Origin: Lepisosteus oculatus
Taxonomy: Eukaryota > Chordata > Actinopteri > Semionotiformes > Lepisosteidae
Length of the DNA stretch: 64,000 nt
Direction of reading: 5' to 3'
Assembly (NCBI RefSeq): GCF_040954835.1
Contig: NC_090716.1
Span: forward strand, 4,079,605-4,143,604
Below are positions 62,532 to 64,000 of this stretch, one piece after another; position 1 is the first letter of the stretch; each line of letters opens with the position of its first letter. Made by a program: the position numbers and the translations under genes. A model generated the notes under the pieces. The model searched no databases. It worked only from the letters and a program-made list of their open reading frames with translations, and was not told where the DNA came from.

Positions 62532-64000
62532 TCACAACCCCCCTGCCCCCCCGTTCCTCCACCCCGTCCCCCGGCCCTCTCCCCTCCTCCCGGGAGAGGG
62601 GGCGCTGCGAGCCCTTCACTCTGCGAGCTCTCCGTCCCGCTGCCAAGGGAGAAGGGGAAAAAAATAACCCCCATCCGGCGGACCGGGATAACCAGAGGGC
62701 TCGGATGTTTGGAGGAGCGCGGATCCGCCCCCGAGAGTCCCAGCTTTGTGATTCCGACGCCACGCGCAGCAGGGCGATTCATGCCGAGCTGCGGATGCTG
62801 AAACCCCACACTAAGAGCCTCGGCAGCTCTCGAAGACGAAAAATACGATTTCCCACTGGCAGACGCTGACCGTCTTGCTCCTGTGGTCTGTGACCTGTCC
62901 GTTACCCATGAATTTTCTCGGGTTTGTTCGCCTGCTGCAGACTCTGTTTGATGATTCTCCTGTACGATAGCTTGGTTTGATATGTTTTGCCTTTTCCTGC
63001 ATTTTCAGAGGGGTCTTTCGGCGTGTGGAATACCCTAATGCCACCTTAACGCCGCCATCACCTTGCACTGAACCGACAGTCGAGTATTTCACAGCTTCAT
63101 TCCATGCAGACATGGAGTGACTGCCCTTCCTCGTTTTCTCCCGTTAATAATTCATGCGCAGCGCCAACTGCTGTTCCCTTCAAGGTGAAACAAACAGCTC
63201 ATCAAGGGCAGACAGCCTTTTGGAGCGATTTACTGGTGAAAGACCGGTGAAAGTGGATTGTGTTTTTGGACAAACTAATTTTATTGTTTGACCATCGTGC
63301 CACTGTAGACAGTGAAAAGGTGTGGCTGGTGGGGTTGATACTCTTGTGGTGTTAATAGCATTTTTTGCTGTCCTGAATAATGAAGGCAAACCGATTCCAC
63401 GTGCCATTTCATGCGCCAGTCCAAAAAACAAGAAATCAAGGCTAAAGCTCCAGGCCTCGCAGCCTGCCTCTGTCGAAGGATGGGAGGTCCTCCATGTGGC
63501 AGGGTCAAGCAGAACCATGGCGAGGAGCTGGCTGGTGACCATCGCTGCAGATAGGAGGACCGTTTCTGGCGAGATTGTCTCATTTTCTGCTTCGCCTCTC
63601 TCGCGCCCTCTTGGCAGTGGCAGGAGGAGCCTGTGGAAAGGAGGAGCGCTCTGGACACACAGAAGGCGATGTTCTTTCAGTTTAATAGCTTCTGTGAAGC
63701 TAGATGCCACCATCCACCCACGCGGACCGAGGAGACTTTTGTGTTTTTCCAAGAACGGCGGGATCTGGTGTTGTGCACGATACACGGAGCTGAATCCGAA
63801 GTGCAGCTTGCCCCGCTTTCCTACCATCGCTGGATCAATCGCCTGTAGAGCTCGGTTGTAAAGAAACCAAGCCCGATCGACCAACAGAACCGAGGTTTTC
63901 TGTGCAGATGTATATGAGGAAGATATTTCCCTGTATGTAAATGTTTTTCTAAAGTAGCTTTGCAACAAGTATCTATTAAAAAAAAAACGCCGTATGTGAC
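62532..64000 (+). other. KBTBD4 3' UTR and window end
   Basis: About 1.47 kb. The first 130 bases are C-rich. An ATTAAA at 63975-63980 followed by an A run is a possible poly(A) site. A 262-codon frame on the minus strand (63968-63180) and a 179-codon frame on + (63322-63861) are open but match nothing I know. In human, PTPMT1 lies beyond KBTBD4 on the opposite strand; I do not see it here. Confidence 0.5.

Noticed and set aside
61607-62869. 420-codon + frame and 257-codon - frame over the last KBTBD4 exon
   Set aside because: Both are other-frame shadows of a GC3-rich exon whose true frame gives the Kelch propeller.

Overview
The window is vertebrate nuclear DNA, most likely from a ray-finned fish. 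Its genes have small phase-matched exons, GT-AG introns and AATAAA signals. The dispersed repeats are of fish type: 5S-rRNA-derived SINEs, tRNA-headed SINEs and CR1/L2-like LINE tails. The repeat mix would suit a non-teleost ray-finned fish such as a gar, but that is a guess from memory of repeat families and I cannot fix the species.

Four protein-coding genes are supported, all in the right 24 kb. C1QTNF4 (+, 40254-41390) is a secreted protein with two C1q domains, coded in one exon. FAM180B (-, 49806-45154, three coding exons, 170 aa) is a small predicted secreted protein of unknown function. NDUFS3 (-, 56275-51714, seven coding exons, 259 aa) is the 30-kDa core subunit of mitochondrial complex I. 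KBTBD4 (+, 59218-62531, four coding exons, 524 aa) is a BTB-BACK-Kelch adaptor of CUL3 ubiquitin ligases. Every splice junction given here joins in frame. As I recall the human map, order and relative strands match chromosome 11p11.2 (KBTBD4-NDUFS3-FAM180B-C1QTNF4), so this is an old syntenic block. The genes do not form a pathway; NDUFS3 and KBTBD4 are head to head and probably share a promoter.

The left 40 kb holds no gene I can recognise. It is AT-rich single-copy sequence with scattered repeats, a CpG island at about 23.3 kb, and a possible long 5' region of C1QTNF4. Repeats of note are two 5S-derived SINEs (about 32.9 and 51.0 kb), a 39-bp minisatellite that grew inside a dispersed repeat (24.7 kb), a 46-bp minisatellite in NDUFS3 intron 3 (54.8 kb), a 44-bp tandem repeat built around a CRE palindrome (46.9 kb), and two adjacent perfect hairpins (29.9 kb).

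I found no undescribed biochemical system. The most interesting signals are regulatory. Four perfect matches to the 14-bp CTCF core occur in the window, two of them at the same internal site of the two 5S-SINE copies. C1QTNF4 also has a long acidic linker between its C1q domains that human CTRP4 lacks.
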